Shown piece after piece: positions 30,710 through 52,071 of a DNA stretch of 64,000 nucleotides. The DNA comes from Pseudoscleropodium purum (lineage: Eukaryota > Streptophyta > Bryopsida > Hypnales > Brachytheciaceae). A program made the position numbers and the translations under genes. Position 1 is the first letter of the stretch. Each line of letters opens with the position of its first letter. The stretch spans positions 16,308,501 through 16,372,500 of the forward strand of contig OZ017799.1 in the NCBI GenBank assembly GCA_963969395.1, read 5' to 3'. Below the pieces are notes generated by a model, which saw only the letters and a list, made by a program, of their open reading frames with translations, had not been told where the DNA came from and did not search any database.

Positions 30710-33700
30710 GTAGCAAACTTCCCCACATCATTATATTGGTGATTTAGGGTACGGTGCACCTATATCTTAGTAAGTTAGGCATTAGTCTTGGCTCAATCTA
30801 CATGATGTTTTATCTACAAATTGAAATTCATCAATAAATGAAATAATAAATTCACTATTGGTATTCTACAATAATGAACATCAAAGAAATAAAATATCTT
30901 GTACAATAAGTACATCTAAAACCATCACAAAGCAAAAATTATCATGGCTACATTCTTGTATAGAATGAAGATATTAGTTTTGAAAATGAACATAATAGTA
31001 TAAAATTAAAGTCTCCTAACAATTTATAGTTAATCTATGTTGAGCATTCTGAAAATTCACAACTTATTTGTAAAATGTTCCAATAATGTTTTTAATAAAG
31101 TGCATTTTCACTTGCCAATAAGATTCAATAAAAAAATAATTCTATCATATACTCCAAAATATAATTAATTATGCTCAATTGTAATTTGTTACAACCATAG
31201 TTGCACTTACTTTACAAAGTAACAATACCAAAGAAATAAAGAAATAAAAAACAGTTATTTAATACTGTAAAGATTGGCTTTGACAATTGTCACATATTCT
31301 TTTGTCAATTTCAAATGCAATTTGACTATTTATTTTATATATATATATATATATTTCTAATTTTATTAAATTTTGGTAATAAAACCTCATGTGGTCTACA
31401 TAATTATGTACAATTTTCAAATGTTTTTTGGAAAAAAAAAATTGACACTATTTTTATAGTCAAAGATGGAAACAAAATGGTTAAATTAAATAAATTAAAT
31501 CAAATTCAGTAGATAATTTTTTCTAAGGTCTAAACTATAATGAAGAAAAAAATTTATTTGATTTCAGCAATAAATTTATTTTCACATTCTAAATACCTTT
31601 ATTTATGATCTTCAGTCATAAAGTCATATTATCACCACCACACTTAGTTTAGCCATTATAATTAGCTGAAATTGTTTTTTAATATTTCTTTAGAACAAAA
31701 AAAGAGTTGAGATTGTTGATTTTTTTCTAGATATTGGAATAAATTAAAAATGTTGTAATTTGTAGAGTATAATATTTAAAAATAACATTATCAATGATAT
31801 AATAAAGCTCAATTTTCCTCTATGCTACCAATGACAACCAACTAAAGATTTGGAAAATTTGATGAGTTGAAATGTAAAATTGTTAAGATCTTTTCAAACT
31901 CAAGTTCTTACAATTTTTAGAAATCAACATATTTTTAAAGTTTATTTGCAACTTCCCAAAACATTGTCATTACTAGAATTGGCATAAATCAAATCCATAT
32001 CAAAGGAAGCAACAATTTATTTTTATTTTTAATTATATCTTTAATGATTTTTTAACAAATGGAGAAAAGGTTTTGGCTTAGACAATTCTTTTTTATAGAT
32101 TCTTGATTCGATCATCCAAAATATTTTAGAATTTATGCAATTTTTCCTAAATATAATGAAAAATAAAGTTGTACTTCTATAAAGGACTAGTAAATTTTGT
32201 TTTTTTGGAGTTTCGGCATTATAATCTAGCAATTGGTTGGAATTTTGTTTTGAACTTTTAAAAGATATTAATACTTCAACAATTATAATATAGATCTAAT
32301 AATTAGATCTACAAAAAATGAAAAATTACTAAAATCTTTTCATCCTTTTTTCAATGGATTTTTTCAAAGGAGATTAGCCTCATTTTTTGATGTGAAAGAA
32401 TTTAAAAGGCTAAGATCTATTAGTTTAATTTTTAAACAACATATAAATGCAATCATGCCCCACATTAAAGGGGAGTTTAAAATGTAACTCATATGTGGAA
32501 AAAATATTTTTCTTTGGATTGAATGAAAAAGCTTCATTTACACTTGGGCTAAATCAATTGTAAAATTCAAAGCTTATTCTATTTTAATGTAGATATTAAA
32601 AAAACTTGTATATGCTAATATGCTAAGAAACTTGTAGTTCAAAAATCAATTGCATGGGTGATTTTTACCTTCATTCTTAATAAAAAAAATTCATTTCATC
32701 AATTGAAATAGAGATAGTCCAATTTTTTTAATTGATATCTATATTTCTTTGTATATGCTTTAGGTGAGCATCAATGGATGGAAATTAGGTGGCAATGGAT
32801 AGGTATAGGACGCCAATTGACAAACAACAGGATGTTGATTGCCAATAGGTGACTGTTGAGCGCCAATAGGTAGATGCACCTTTTAGGCTTGTTTCCTTTG
32901 TTGTTCCCCCTACAATGAAAGAACAACCAATTGTCAAAAAAAATTCAAAAAAAAAATTCAATATGAAAATTCTTAAAATGAAAAAAAAAGAAATAAATGA
33001 ATTTTGTGTGACATGGTAGGGGCTCAATTACATTATATTGTTGCAATGGAATACTTTTCTTATTCTCCGTAGCTTGAAAACTTGTGGGCTTTTGTTGCCC
33101 TCAAATCCCTTCAAATAATACAATTTATATATTTTGTAGATCCTTGTGTAGATTCTCTAACATTTATATTGTAAATTTAAAAACTTTACTTTGCAAACAT
33201 TCCATAGTTTAAAAAGAATAAAGATATTTCGACTCAAAAAGTCACTTTGAGGTTTAAAAAATGTCTCAATTTCTATAGAAAATTCTTGTAAATCAATATT
33301 AGTGCTTCACTTCTCTTTTAACTATAAGGTTGATGACTAAATGAAGGTTTTGTCTTTCAATACAAAATATTGCATATTTTTACATACAAAAATTTAATAA
33401 ATATATAAAATTTAAATCCAAGTATACAATATGCAAACTCAAATATAATTCAAAAGGCTCAAGTGATTTTAGAAATGATATTGCCCCTATAGCAACAAAA
33501 TTCATTTAGTGAGATTTCACTTTTGTAGCTTTCAAAAATAGGATTTGAAAATTTGAACCGAGACCAAAATGGTCTTTATGGATGTAGTAAATGGGATTAT
33601 ACAATTGGTGAATTACCTTTTATTTGTACGTATAAAAAATATATGGCCTTCCACACCTTTTTTTAAGTTTATGGCTATTTGATTAATTATTAACTAGTAT

Positions 33701-34521
33701 AAATTAATTATTTGATAATTTCAATTCAAATTAACAAGTTTTGTTTTAGTGACAACAATTATTAAGTTGGAAATAAAATTGTAATTGAAGTCTAATAATG
33801 CTAGTTTTTTTATTGTATCTTACATACACACTTGGAATCAAAAAGACATTTCATTAGTTTGGTTGCAACACTCTAGTTTGACAAAATAAAGACAAGGATG
33901 AAGGTACATTAGATAGTTAATAACAATTAATCTACATGTCAATAAATAAGTACATAGAAAACTTAACTTTTGATAAAGACATGAAAGGCCATAAATTTAA
34001 TATATGCAAAAAAGCCATCCGTTTAGAATTTTCTTAAAAGGTAGATAATTAATCAAATTCTCCAATTATTAAGTTGACAAAGCAGACAATAGGTTTGAAA
34101 ACTATACTTGTTTGTTAGAATAAAAATATGACATTTTCAATTGACAAATTATATCTTAAACAAACATATTCTTAAAATTGAAGCATATTTGACATTTTAA
34201 ATTGTACTCACTATACAAAATTGAAGAATTTAAATATAAACTACTTAGGACATCATACATTTCTAGCATTTGAATTCCTAAAAAATGTTGGTGGCTAGTA
34301 ACACTATTAGAGAGGAATGACCAAAACAATAGAAAATCAACTAGCTTTCTATTATTTGGAGCACTTGTGTTCACAACTTGATCAATTTAACAACATTTTG
34401 TGAAGACAATGATAGATTTTCGTTGTTCTAAATACTTCAATTTTTTGGACCAAATCATTAGAAATTCAATAATTTTTATAAGAAAAAATTTGTTATTCAT
34501 TCATGTGCATATGCAAATTCA

Positions 34522-34665
34522 ACTGTGGTGTATTGGTTGAAAATGTGGATTGCAAGGGCAAGGTCTTGGATTCAAACCTTGGTGCTAATACTTGTTGATA
34601 TGCTAGTGTTGATATAGTAGTTAGTCATCGTGTTGACGTAGCCATTTATAGTGTTGACATGGCAT
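34522..34665 (+). mobile_element. tRNA-derived SINE-like element
   Basis: TGTGGTGTATTGGTTG resembles a pol III A box. About 35 bp on, TGGATTCAAACCTTG resembles a B box (GGTTCRANNCC). Between them is AATGTGGATTGCAAGGGCAAGGT-like text of the sort seen in plant SINE heads. Four short TGTTGAYRTRG repeats follow at about 34594-34665. No tRNA cloverleaf closes, so it is not a functional tRNA. Confidence 0.45.
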
Positions 34666-34727
34666 TCTAAAATATTAAAAAATATAAATTAATTGTCCAA
34701 ATCCACATAATTTAATTGGTACTGTTG

Positions 34728-35555
34728 AAAAGTTGTTATATTTTGGAAAAAACATAACTTTCACATTGCATTTCCAAACACTACAAAACAAAGCCCTTTT
34801 ACTCCTTTATGCATAAAGCTTTCTAAATGTGCTAGTTTTGTGGCAATTGGACCTAGTGTGTAAAGGTTATAAATTTTTTCAATGAAAAAATTGAATTAAA
34901 TTATCTTTTATTTGGGAAATCCGTAACTTTCACATTGCATGTTCAAACATCATGAAATAAAGCCCTTGCACTCTTTTGTGCATAAAGCTTTCTATTCATT
35001 CTAAGAACGCAACTACTTACACTATGGTGTAAATGTAATTCAATTTCAAAGTTTTATTAAATTAAAAAATTACTTTTATTTTTACTTTGAGTGTGGCAAC
35101 GGCACAAGGCACACAATCTACATTTGAAATTAAATTGTTGATTTGTTTTGTTTGTCTTGTTTGTTTGATATGCCGAGATCTAACTAAATGTAAGGCTTCT
35201 AATAGCATTCTTGGTACCGCTCGAAAGCTCTTTGAACAAAAAGGTGTAGAAACTTTGTTTTGTAGCATTTGGTCCTATGGTGTGAAAGTCATTGAATTTC
35301 AAAGTTTTTGTGAATCAAAAAATTGAATTAAATTATCCTTTATTTTGGAAAGTGCATAACTTTTGCATCACATGTCAAAATGCTACAAAACAAAGCCTTT
35401 ACACTCCTTTGAACACAAAGCTTTCTATTTGTATCAAGAATGCAACCTCTCACACTATGGTGTAAAAGTTATTGGATTTCAAAGTTTTAATGGACTAAAA
35501 TTTTATTTTTACTTTTATTTTGGCTTTGGCAATGGCACAGGGCACACTAGTCTAT
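34728..35555 (+). repeat. Composite repeat cluster
   Basis: Three units share AACTTTCACATTGCATGT-like text followed by AAAGCCCTTGCACTCCTTT and ATAAAGCTTTCTATT. They lie at about 34735-34840, 34895-35000 and 35325-35440. Two are followed by a tail with TTCAAAGTTTTA and GGCAAYGGCACARGGCACACWA (35030-35115 and 35460-35555). A further unit is at 39025-39205 and a tail only is at 12980-13077. The 130-codon frame at 35363-35755 lies in this repeat and is not taken as a gene. Confidence 0.6.
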
Positions 35556-35896
35556 ATGCTCAAGGAGATCCCTCTAAAGTATACACCCAAGTTAAGAGGG
35601 TATTTGATGTAGGGCTATTTACTTTAATTTTTGTATTTAAGATGACCATATTTTTACATAAAAAGCTAAAAGAGGCATATTTTCAATACCCTATGGTTTT
35701 TGTAAATTCATTTATATGGTTTTCTAAGTGGGACTATCTTATATATAAAATTTAAGTGTTCAATTTTTCCTGCAACTACATTCTTTAACAAAAAATTTCT
35801 TCCTTATACTACATACATGTATAGAGTTTATGTGTACCATGAAACCAACAACAATCAATTCACATCAATTAAATTGCCATTGACCAAGTATTGGTT

Positions 35897-36851
35897 TTAA
35901 TTCCCTAAAGGTCAATTGTCTATTAAACAAACAATTGAAAATTTTGGTAGGTTCCTACAAAGTAAAATTTAATTCAATGTTTATGGAATTTTAACACAAG
36001 GTGTGAACAAGTATTCCCTTAGTGGTCCAAATATTATTATTTTTTTTTCTAGTTGGGTTTCCAAATCAAAATCTATGCTTCTAAATTTTTTTGGCAACTT
36101 AAGCAATTGGACACCTTTGGGTATCTTTTGCAAAAACACTCATCAACTATTGAAATTTTGGCATGTATGTAACTAATAAAAATTTTCATACAATCATCTA
36201 AAGAAATTCAGTTTTCAAATTACATTCTAAGAGGAGTCAAACTTTGTTAACTATACAAAGGTGACTTCAAGAAAAAACATTTTCTTCTAACTTCAAGCCC
36301 TATTATCTTGCAATCAATGATATTGAGGTTCTTGAATTCTTTTTTCATATTCCAAATGTTTTTCTCTAATTTTCTAGCATTTTGATTTCAGAAAAAAATT
36401 TCCTCATTGCACAAGAAATCATCAAAAAATGACTAGTATATTGCCAATGTACTTTACCTCTTTTCATTGCATGTTGATTTAAAGGAAGCTAAACTCTATA
36501 TTTGCTTTTGAATTTTTTTCAAGAATGAGCCTAACAACATATACTTCTAAATGGTCAAAAATCATCATTTTGTGTATAGCAAAAATTTTACTCTAAGAGG
36601 GCTCAAAATTTGCTTGCCCTATTTTGCAAGATTGAAAGAAAGTTTTTTTTCTCACTTCAAAAGTTATAATCTTTTAATCAATAAGATCAAATAGGTTGAA
36701 ATTTTTTCCAAACATTGCCTTATTAGTTTCATGAATTTTGATACAATTAGAATTCAAAAGAAAATTAATTTTGGATTTTGGACAATGTATCAAAAATTGG
36801 TAGTTTTGAACTTTTCCTCTTCCAAAACAACTTCTTTCCTTTAGGAATTAA
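35897..36851 (+). mobile_element. TTAA-type element, copy C1
   Basis: Left end TTAATTCCCTAAAGG; right end CCTTTAGGAATTAA, whose complement is TTAATTCCTAAAGG. Thirteen to fourteen bases match at the two ends with one gap. Length is about 955 bp. The interior pairs with copy C2 at 10192-11023. No transposase frame. Confidence 0.6.
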
Positions 36852-36927
36852 TAACAAGTTTATCATTATACACTCCAAAATTCCTATAGAAGTTATTCCA
36901 TGAACATTCCATTCAATATGAGTATAT

Positions 36928-37851
36928 TTAACCCCTAAAATTTTATGACGATGTTTTCATCGAAAAAGCTCAAAAACTACCATTTTTAGTACAAGTAGCA
37001 AATTTCTGAAAAAAAAACTTTTTTTTGACATATGTAACTATAGGATCTTGTACTATGTAGTATTAAAAACATATGGTAAGAATTTTAGACATTTCCACTG
37101 AGGATTGCAAGATATAAGCATTCAAATTCACTAAAATCATTTTTTTGCCCTACAAAAAGCTAAGTAGCTGCACTTCACAAGCTCACTTTTCTAGGAAAAA
37201 ATTGACCAAAACAATGATTCTTTTTCAAATTCTTTTTCCTAGACAAGTTGTCCACATGCTTGAAAATTTTCAGATCATTTGAAATAGTTCAACATATAGA
37301 AAAAAATAGTAAGTAGGTAGTAGTAGGCAATGATTTAAAATACTTAATTATCAAGAATTAAAATATGGAATTGAAAAATGACAATCCCTATGGTTGAAAT
37401 GTTATAATAAACAATTTACATCCTAGGATTTCATTTTATATCCAAAAATATTAAAAATTGAGTAAGCTAACGGATTTCAAAGTTTACTTTAGAGTAGGGA
37501 ATCCATAAGTGCCCACAAACAAAATATCCTCATAACTTTTGACTTGTTGATCAAAATGGAATAATTTAAAGCTTTCCTTGTGTATATGAGCCTAAAAAAC
37601 CAATTTCAAATTTTTGTTTATGAAAAAAGTGATTTTTTCTAATTTGCCCAAGTTACAAAAAAAGCAACATATTAGATTATAACTTTTGACTCCTATTTCC
37701 AAATGTCATGAAATTTGTTGCACAGTAAAGATATTCTTTGTCCACACCTTCTATTAAAATTTCAGCCTAAAATATGAAAAATTACGGTCACAATGACTTG
37801 CCCAAAAAATCTATACAACCAAAAAACATAGGCTAGTCTTTTAGGGGTTAA
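36928..37851 (-). mobile_element. TTAA-type element, copy A2
   Basis: Ends TTAACCCCTAAAA and CTTTTAGGGGTTAA, a 13-base inverted repeat. Length is 924 bp. Reverse-strand interior matches copies A1 (9261) and A3 (53329) through most of its length. It begins only about 77 bp after copy C1 ends. Confidence 0.72.
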
Positions 37852-37987
37852 CAAATATGGCTTCAAGGATTAAAGTTAAATGGACAATAAACTCTATCTT
37901 TGTACAATTTTTAGTTTGTTGCACTTGCTAAGATTAATGTCCCTAGTTGTGCAATGTGACAATTTCTGTTACTTGTAGCAAATGTCT

Positions 37988-38758
37988 CACAATTATACTT
38001 AGAGAGAGAGAGAGAGGGCCACCCTAAAAATCACTCTCAAAAATTGAGAAATTGGAATTATAAAGTGAAATTTAGACATGTTGTACAAAAAGGATTCTAC
38101 CCTCATATGTAATTTCACTTAAAATGGACTATATTTAAACCTATTATTATTTGAATGAATTTTGGATGGAAAAAAAATAATTTGTGAAAAGTCAAAATTT
38201 CCCATTTCTTTTTATAGAAAGAATATACATCCTGACTAGATTCAAATGTTAATGTTACAAGTTTCATGAATTTTGGATTTGTATTGATTGAGATATAATT
38301 GATTGAAATTTGACCTCAAAATTTTGTTGTTTTATTTTTCACTCCATAAATTGCAAAAGAATATGTTTTTAATATGTATAGTTGTTTAATGTTACTTTAT
38401 TTTTTGGCAATTTATGGAGTGAAAAATAAAACAACAAAATTTTGAGGTCAAATTTCAATCAATTAAATCTCAATCAATACAAATCCAAAATTCATTAAAC
38501 TTGTAACATGTGAATCTAGTTAAGATGTATATTCTTCCTATAAAAAGAAATGGGACATTTTGACTTGTCACAAAATGTTTTTTTTCCATTGAAAATTCAT
38601 TCTAATATTAATAGGTTTAAATATTGTCCATTTTAAGTGAAATTACATACGAGGGTAGAATCCCTTTTATACAACAACATATCTAAATTTCACTTTATAA
38701 TTCCAATTTCTCAATTTTTGAGAGTGATTTTTAGGGTGGCCAACTTCTTTTGTGAGTC
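37988..38758. repeat. Long inverted repeat (hairpin), arms about 345-370 bp
   Basis: The left arm, running from GGCCACCCTAAAAATCACTC at 38017 to CACTCCATAAATTGC near 38355, reappears as its reverse complement from about 38401 to 38741. Mismatches are few and scattered. The spacer is about 40 bp. Weaker pairing continues outward (CTCACAA at 37988 with TGTGAG at 38751), interrupted by an (AG)n run at 38001-38016 in the left arm only. No coding frame spans it. Confidence 0.85.
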
Positions 38759-39024
38759 ACCATATATAATAGAATATGTAGTATTTTATGGACCCTATAG
38801 TAGCGCTATATTATATAATTTTTTTTTACTTAAATGGACCCTATCTTTTAAACTCATGTAGTTTTCTAAAAATCAATAGTGATCTCTTCCAGTCTACATC
38901 TTAAATCATGTTGTTTGTTTTATTTTATTTGATATGTTGAAATCTAACAAATTACAAGGTATTTGGAGGCATTCTTTGTACTGCTACAATGTGAAAGTTA
39001 TGGATTTAAAAAAATTAAACAATT

Positions 39025-39205
39025 GAATTCAATTATCTTTTACTATGGAAAACCCATAGCATTCACATTGCATGTCCAAATGCCACAAAACAAAGCCCTT
39101 ACACTCCTTTGCGCATAAAACTTTCTATTTCAAAGTTATGGAATTTCAAAGTTTTAATGAATTTTAAAATTTTAAAACTATTTGTACTTTTATTTTGATT
39201 GTGGG
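39025..39205 (+). repeat. Fourth composite repeat unit
   Basis: CAATTATCTTTTACTATGG, TTCACATTGCATGTCCAAAT, AAAGCCCTTACACTCCTTTG and the tail TTTCAAAGTTTTAATGAATT recur from the 34.7-35.6 kb cluster in the same order. The G+C-rich tail end is degraded here. Confidence 0.55.
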
Positions 39206-42200
39206 AACGACATAATAATGACACTTGAAAGCTCCCTACTTAGCATTATTTTAGAATATCATAGAGTTCAAAAACCCATGAAAATCTAATTGTGAAAAAT
39301 TAGCAAAATTAACCTTTGCATATAATTTTTTTATTTTAGTTCAAAAACAAAAATACAATACTATTGAAGATATCATCCTTTAAATTTTCAAATTCATTAG
39401 TTTAATAATTCAAAAATAATGGTACAGGCAATTTGTAATCCAAACACTACCAATGTTTTGTGGAATTATCCTACATCATTTTGTCCTTTCAAAATTTCAT
39501 GCTAAGGCCTTCCCATGGAAGGTCACAAAAATTTGCCATAATTGGCCTTCTTGTGAATCCACTTAACTTCCAAAATGTCTAAATTTTATTAGACTTCCAA
39601 TTGATATATGAACCACCTACAACCATACATAGAGCCACTAAGAATGCCACCTAGTATACACCTTGTTGAAGTCTATGGAGCCATTTTTTGTCAATTTTTT
39701 TATGAAGGTGCTTCAATGTTTATTGTATTGTTCCAAACTTTACAATTATAGCCATTGATGGTGTTTCTTCTACCATATGAAAAATGCTCTCTATGACAAA
39801 TTGAGAGAAGGCTTAAGGTCAAAGATGATTTTCAAACAAAGTAAAAACATTGAGAGAAAGCAAGAAAATGCAAGCTATAATTTTTTGAGATTGAGCTCGT
39901 TCATAGTTTTGTATGTTTAATAGGACTTATCATGTGACCATAGTATGGGCTGTCTTCGTGTGTGTCTCTATATGTCATTTGGGATGCCTAAAAGGAATTC
40001 AGATCACAAACTTATTCACTTTGATAGTTGAAGGAAACCTCTCTAACTCTTCAAGAGATGTAACCCAACAAAATTCATAAGCTTGCACTATGATACACTA
40101 GGATAGTATATAAGGTCTTGCATATTAACTTAGGACATACAAACTTCTTATCATTCTTCATTTTGTTGAAGATGTCCAAGTACGTAGTTTATTTTAGGTG
40201 CCATTCATTGTCCCATGTACATAGAGAACCTCTTTTTAAATTTTTTTAAGAGAAGACTTGCTTGAAAACAAGCCTCACAATTTGAGCAATTGCTAACCCT
40301 ATTATCTAGGTGATGGAACCTATTCAAGTCCAATAGGAATGAATGAACTACAAACTTGAAATAATCATGGTCTTCTATGTAGTTTAAGGTAGGCGAAACT
40401 CTTTAAGATGAGACAATAAAAATTTGAAGGTTCAAACAAAATACTCTATGAAAACACTCAATTACACATATATAAGGAAAGGCACTATTATATTTAAAAA
40501 AATAAAATTTCTAAGTCAATTGCATGAATGATGGCTTAATCTTCTAGTTATGTTCTATAACCAAAAATTTATATGGGAAAATTGTTGGTGTTATCCATTA
40601 GTGCTTAATATTCATTACTACTAAAATGGTCGGAGGTGTAGTATAGCATGCAAAAAACAACTTGTACCTGAAGACATTTTGCCCAAACTGTATGTCAACT
40701 ATCCACTTAATTCTAGCTCAATGAGATTTTGACCACTCAACAACTCTGTACACCATACCTCATTCACAATATTTATGAATTTTGAAGGGAATAAGACCTA
40801 AATTTGATAGGCTTTCTTTGGCTTGCTTGTCCATGACTATACATTTTGATTTCTATTTGCCTCAAAAGAATTGCTAGTATGTGAAGGATCTAAATCTCGA
40901 ACATATTAATGAACACCATTTTTTTGTCTATGGTATTGCATATAGGTCATTGTAAGACTTTTGGTTTGCATTAGTGTTCTTTACAATTATAAGTGTTGAG
41001 CCATGTAGAAGATATAATTGATCATTATTTGCATAGCCATTTTTTTAACAATGGAAGAGTGTTAACAAATAGTATATTGCATATGCATACAATAGCCTAT
41101 ACTTATTGTAGATATATTGTACTTATTGTTGCTTGTACTACCTCCAAGGATCCTTGTATAAGCAATAAAACCAACTCTAGTCTAAGGATTGAGAGAACAA
41201 TGATTCTAACAAGACTCTATTTTTTACCTAGAAAAACTAAGGTCTAGAAATTTATTACTTATGATAAATGATTCATAGTTAGAATAAAAAATCTATAATT
41301 AATTATAATTTTTTATAAATAAAATATAATTATAAGAATATTTTTTAAATGAAAAATACAAAGTTAAATCAATATGACCTACAAAATAGGAATGTTATTT
41401 TTATATTTGTCCTTGGGAAAATCCAATGAATGCAATCATAATTGAACAAGCCCACCTTGGGCACTTGCCTTCAAGATTCATTCTAAAGACATATTTTGGA
41501 GACTTTCTTGGTCTTCAAATACAAATAAACTCTTATTTTGAAGGTGGTTAATTTTGTAATTTGTTCCCACTTTTAACTGATTGAAGGTCTTCTATTCCAA
41601 ATATGGACTGATATTTTTTTTCAATTGTAAATATTGTATTTTCGAGTTTTTAGTGAAGCAAAGTCTTGTACAAGTTCATTAGAAGATTTTTGGGGCACTG
41701 AGAGGGCCATTTCAACATAGCCAAGAAACGATTGTTGTTAGATTTTATTTTATTTTATTTTTTGAAAAAGATTAATATGAAAGAAAATTGAAATTTTTAT
41801 AATGATGTGGTAGTTGTTGTGCCATATCAAGTAGTAGGTGCAACAAGTTCCTAGGGTTTGGAAACCTCAAGGAACTCGCAACTCTTCAACGAAGTTGAAA
41901 ATCTTCTAATGGAATGTCCCACTTAACAATTAAAAGCTTAGTTCTTCTTAGCCCTATCCTAGTAGATAGGCAACTAGACTCCTATTGGACCTAATATGTC
42001 TAGAGTTTGATTTTTGTTATTTCCAATAGCCTAAGCTCAATCATTGAACTTGATGAGAGATACAAAAATCCCCCATCATTAGCATCAGTTAATTAGGAAG
42101 TGACCAAGTCAAAGGTAGTTAGCTACTTTTGTTGAAGCAATTAATATTTTATTGGAAGGTCATAGAAAAAACAAAAACTTTGTGAGAATTTGAGCATGGT

Positions 42201-43295
42201 TCTTATTATTATAGTATATAGTTTCTAATCACCAAACATAATGGCAATTGATGCAAAAAATTCATTGTACACAACTAAAATTGAGAATACTACCAAGAAG
42301 AAGTGGGAATTTCTCTCCATGCACACTATGACTTTGACTTTGACTTGCATTTGAGACCACTTGAAAATTGTGGGAGGCAAATAATAACCTATGCATTTGG
42401 TAACATATAAGTGTGGAATTGGCATGTGTTTTAAATATAAGTTCCATGACTTTTCTTGAAGTTTACATCAAAGAAGACAATATGAAGCATGAAGAAAAGA
42501 ATGTATTTATATGGTCACAATTTTAAAAATATTTATAGATTTGTTTCAAATGAATTACAAAGATTTAACTTCAAAAACTTATCAAAAATATAATTTTTAT
42601 CTTTAGCATTTGAAAATTTCTATAATTGAAAAAATTTCTTTAAATAATTCCATCATGAAATCTCATGATGTTTGTATAGATCTCTAGATGTTTTGTATTG
42701 ATCTCTCAATGATTTGCATAGATCTCCCCATGTTTTGGATTATCACATAATGACCATTTTTTTCTCCCAATGACCATTATTAATTCTAAACTTTCAAAAG
42801 CCCCAATGTAGTTAAATGTGGTATCTTCTTGGCCTCTTAGAGCATCCTTAGTCTATGACTATACATATGGACAATATTTGGAATTTTCAAGTAGAAGATT
42901 GGTGACCTCATTCTATTCAAGTGACTTTTAAAAAATATTGACATCATCTAAAGTTGGCAATCCAAACCTCAAATGAACTTTTTTGCATTATAGAGAGGCC
43001 AAAAAAAATTCTACATTAAATCAAGACTTTTCATGCAAAAAAAGGAAGTTTCAATTTATTGGAATATATAACAAAACTTGAAATTAAAGGTTTGATTTTT
43101 ATAAATCTTCATATTGTAAGTCAAGTTGTAGGGCCTTCATATTTCACCAACTTGTTGAGCTTGTGAAGAAGAATGGCAGGTTGGAAATAAAGAAGGATCA
43201 ATTTTAGTTGTATTGGAGAGTGTTTTTTTGGAGTTGACCCTTTAAAATGGTATTGGTATGGTGGTTTCTAATTAGATGGAGGGTGCTCTTAGAGA

Positions 43296-43471
43296 TTAAC
43301 CCTACAATGATAGCACTAGTAAATATCCAACCATACGGATGGAATCTACAACTCAAAAATTTACAACTTTCATTTGTTTGTCAATTCCAAAATATTCTTC
43401 CAAATAGCACTTTTTAACAATTTTTCCCAAATCGTCAATTTCAGAAAAGGATATGGACGTTTAGGGGTTAA
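43296..43471. repeat. Short TTAA-ended element upstream of SIK1
   Basis: Bounded by TTAACCCTA on the left and TTTAGGGGTTAA on the right, about 176 bp apart. It may be a deletion derivative of the TTAA family. It lies some 740 bp before the SIK1 start codon. Confidence 0.4.
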
Positions 43472-43529
43472 TACTAAGGGGGCAAATAATGCAGTAAATA
43501 GAGAGAACAATAACCCGCCAACAAACAGA

Positions 43530-44210
43530 ATCATCCCCAGAATCCACACACTACGTTCATCCACCAGCCGCGCCGCTTCTCATCCATCCATCCCGTTCTC
43601 GGACGGCACGGTCCCTTCCAGCCAGCCAGCCTGTCCGCCGAAGCGCTCAGCTCGACAGGACCGGGGGCGACGCACTGGCAGTACACTAGTAGTAAGTTAG
43701 TGATGCCAATGCAAGCTCATCTCTCACTCTGTCTTCTTCCTCGCCTTCGTCGTCTCCAATTCTCCATCGCCAAATCCCCTTCGCTTCGATTCACCCCTTG
43801 CTAGCTCGCCCTTCACTGCACCCGCGTGCATCCCCTCTCCCTTCTCACTCACTCCCTTTGTCAAATCTCAACTATGAATGTAAGCTTAGTACCAAGGACA
43901 GCTGCAATGAACTAAAAGCTTTCTTCGTCGCATCCGTTTTAGGGTTAGGGGGCACCCCGTTTTAGGGCACGGGAGGGATGCATTGCAATGGAATCGAGAT
44001 GCGCCTCGTGGTTGCAAGGGCTACTGGAGGGTTTGGTTTAGGTTTAGGTTCAGTGGAGAGGGAGCAGTGTCCGAGGATGCGATGAGGGTTCGGTGGAGGA
44101 GTAGCAATCGAGTACGGCGAGGGAAAGGGGCGGAATGACGAAGCTGTGGAGGTAGCCGCGGGAGGGAGCTTCTTGGGAGTTGGTGTTGGTAGGGTTTGGG
44201 CATTGGCGCC
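43530..44210 (+). promoter_or_regulatory. SIK1 promoter and 5' leader region
   Basis: Composition rises sharply to GC-rich, pyrimidine-rich sequence with runs of CTTC and TCTCC, typical of plant leaders. TTTTAGGGTTAGGG at 43937-43950 and TTTAGGTTTAGG near 44037 are telo-box-like. Small upstream ATGs occur (for example 43703). No TATA box was identified. Confidence 0.4.

Positions 44211-52071
<7,861 letters not shown>

Larger units (their letters stand above)
30720..43500. other. Long AT-rich intergenic repeat region
   Basis: About 12.8 kb without a gene I can support. It holds an (AT)n run near 31336-31354, a SINE-like head at 34522, composite repeats at 34.7-35.6 and 39.0 kb, TTAA-type elements at 35897-36851 and 36928-37851, a long hairpin at 37988-38758, and a short TTAA-ended segment at 43296-43471. 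The remaining sequence (30.9-34.4 and 39.2-43.2 kb) shows no readable structure beyond AT-rich text. Confidence 0.6.

Noticed and set aside
35363..35755. Frame of 130 codons
   Set aside because: It runs through the composite repeat and has no recognisable motif; the same text recurs in non-open form elsewhere in the window.
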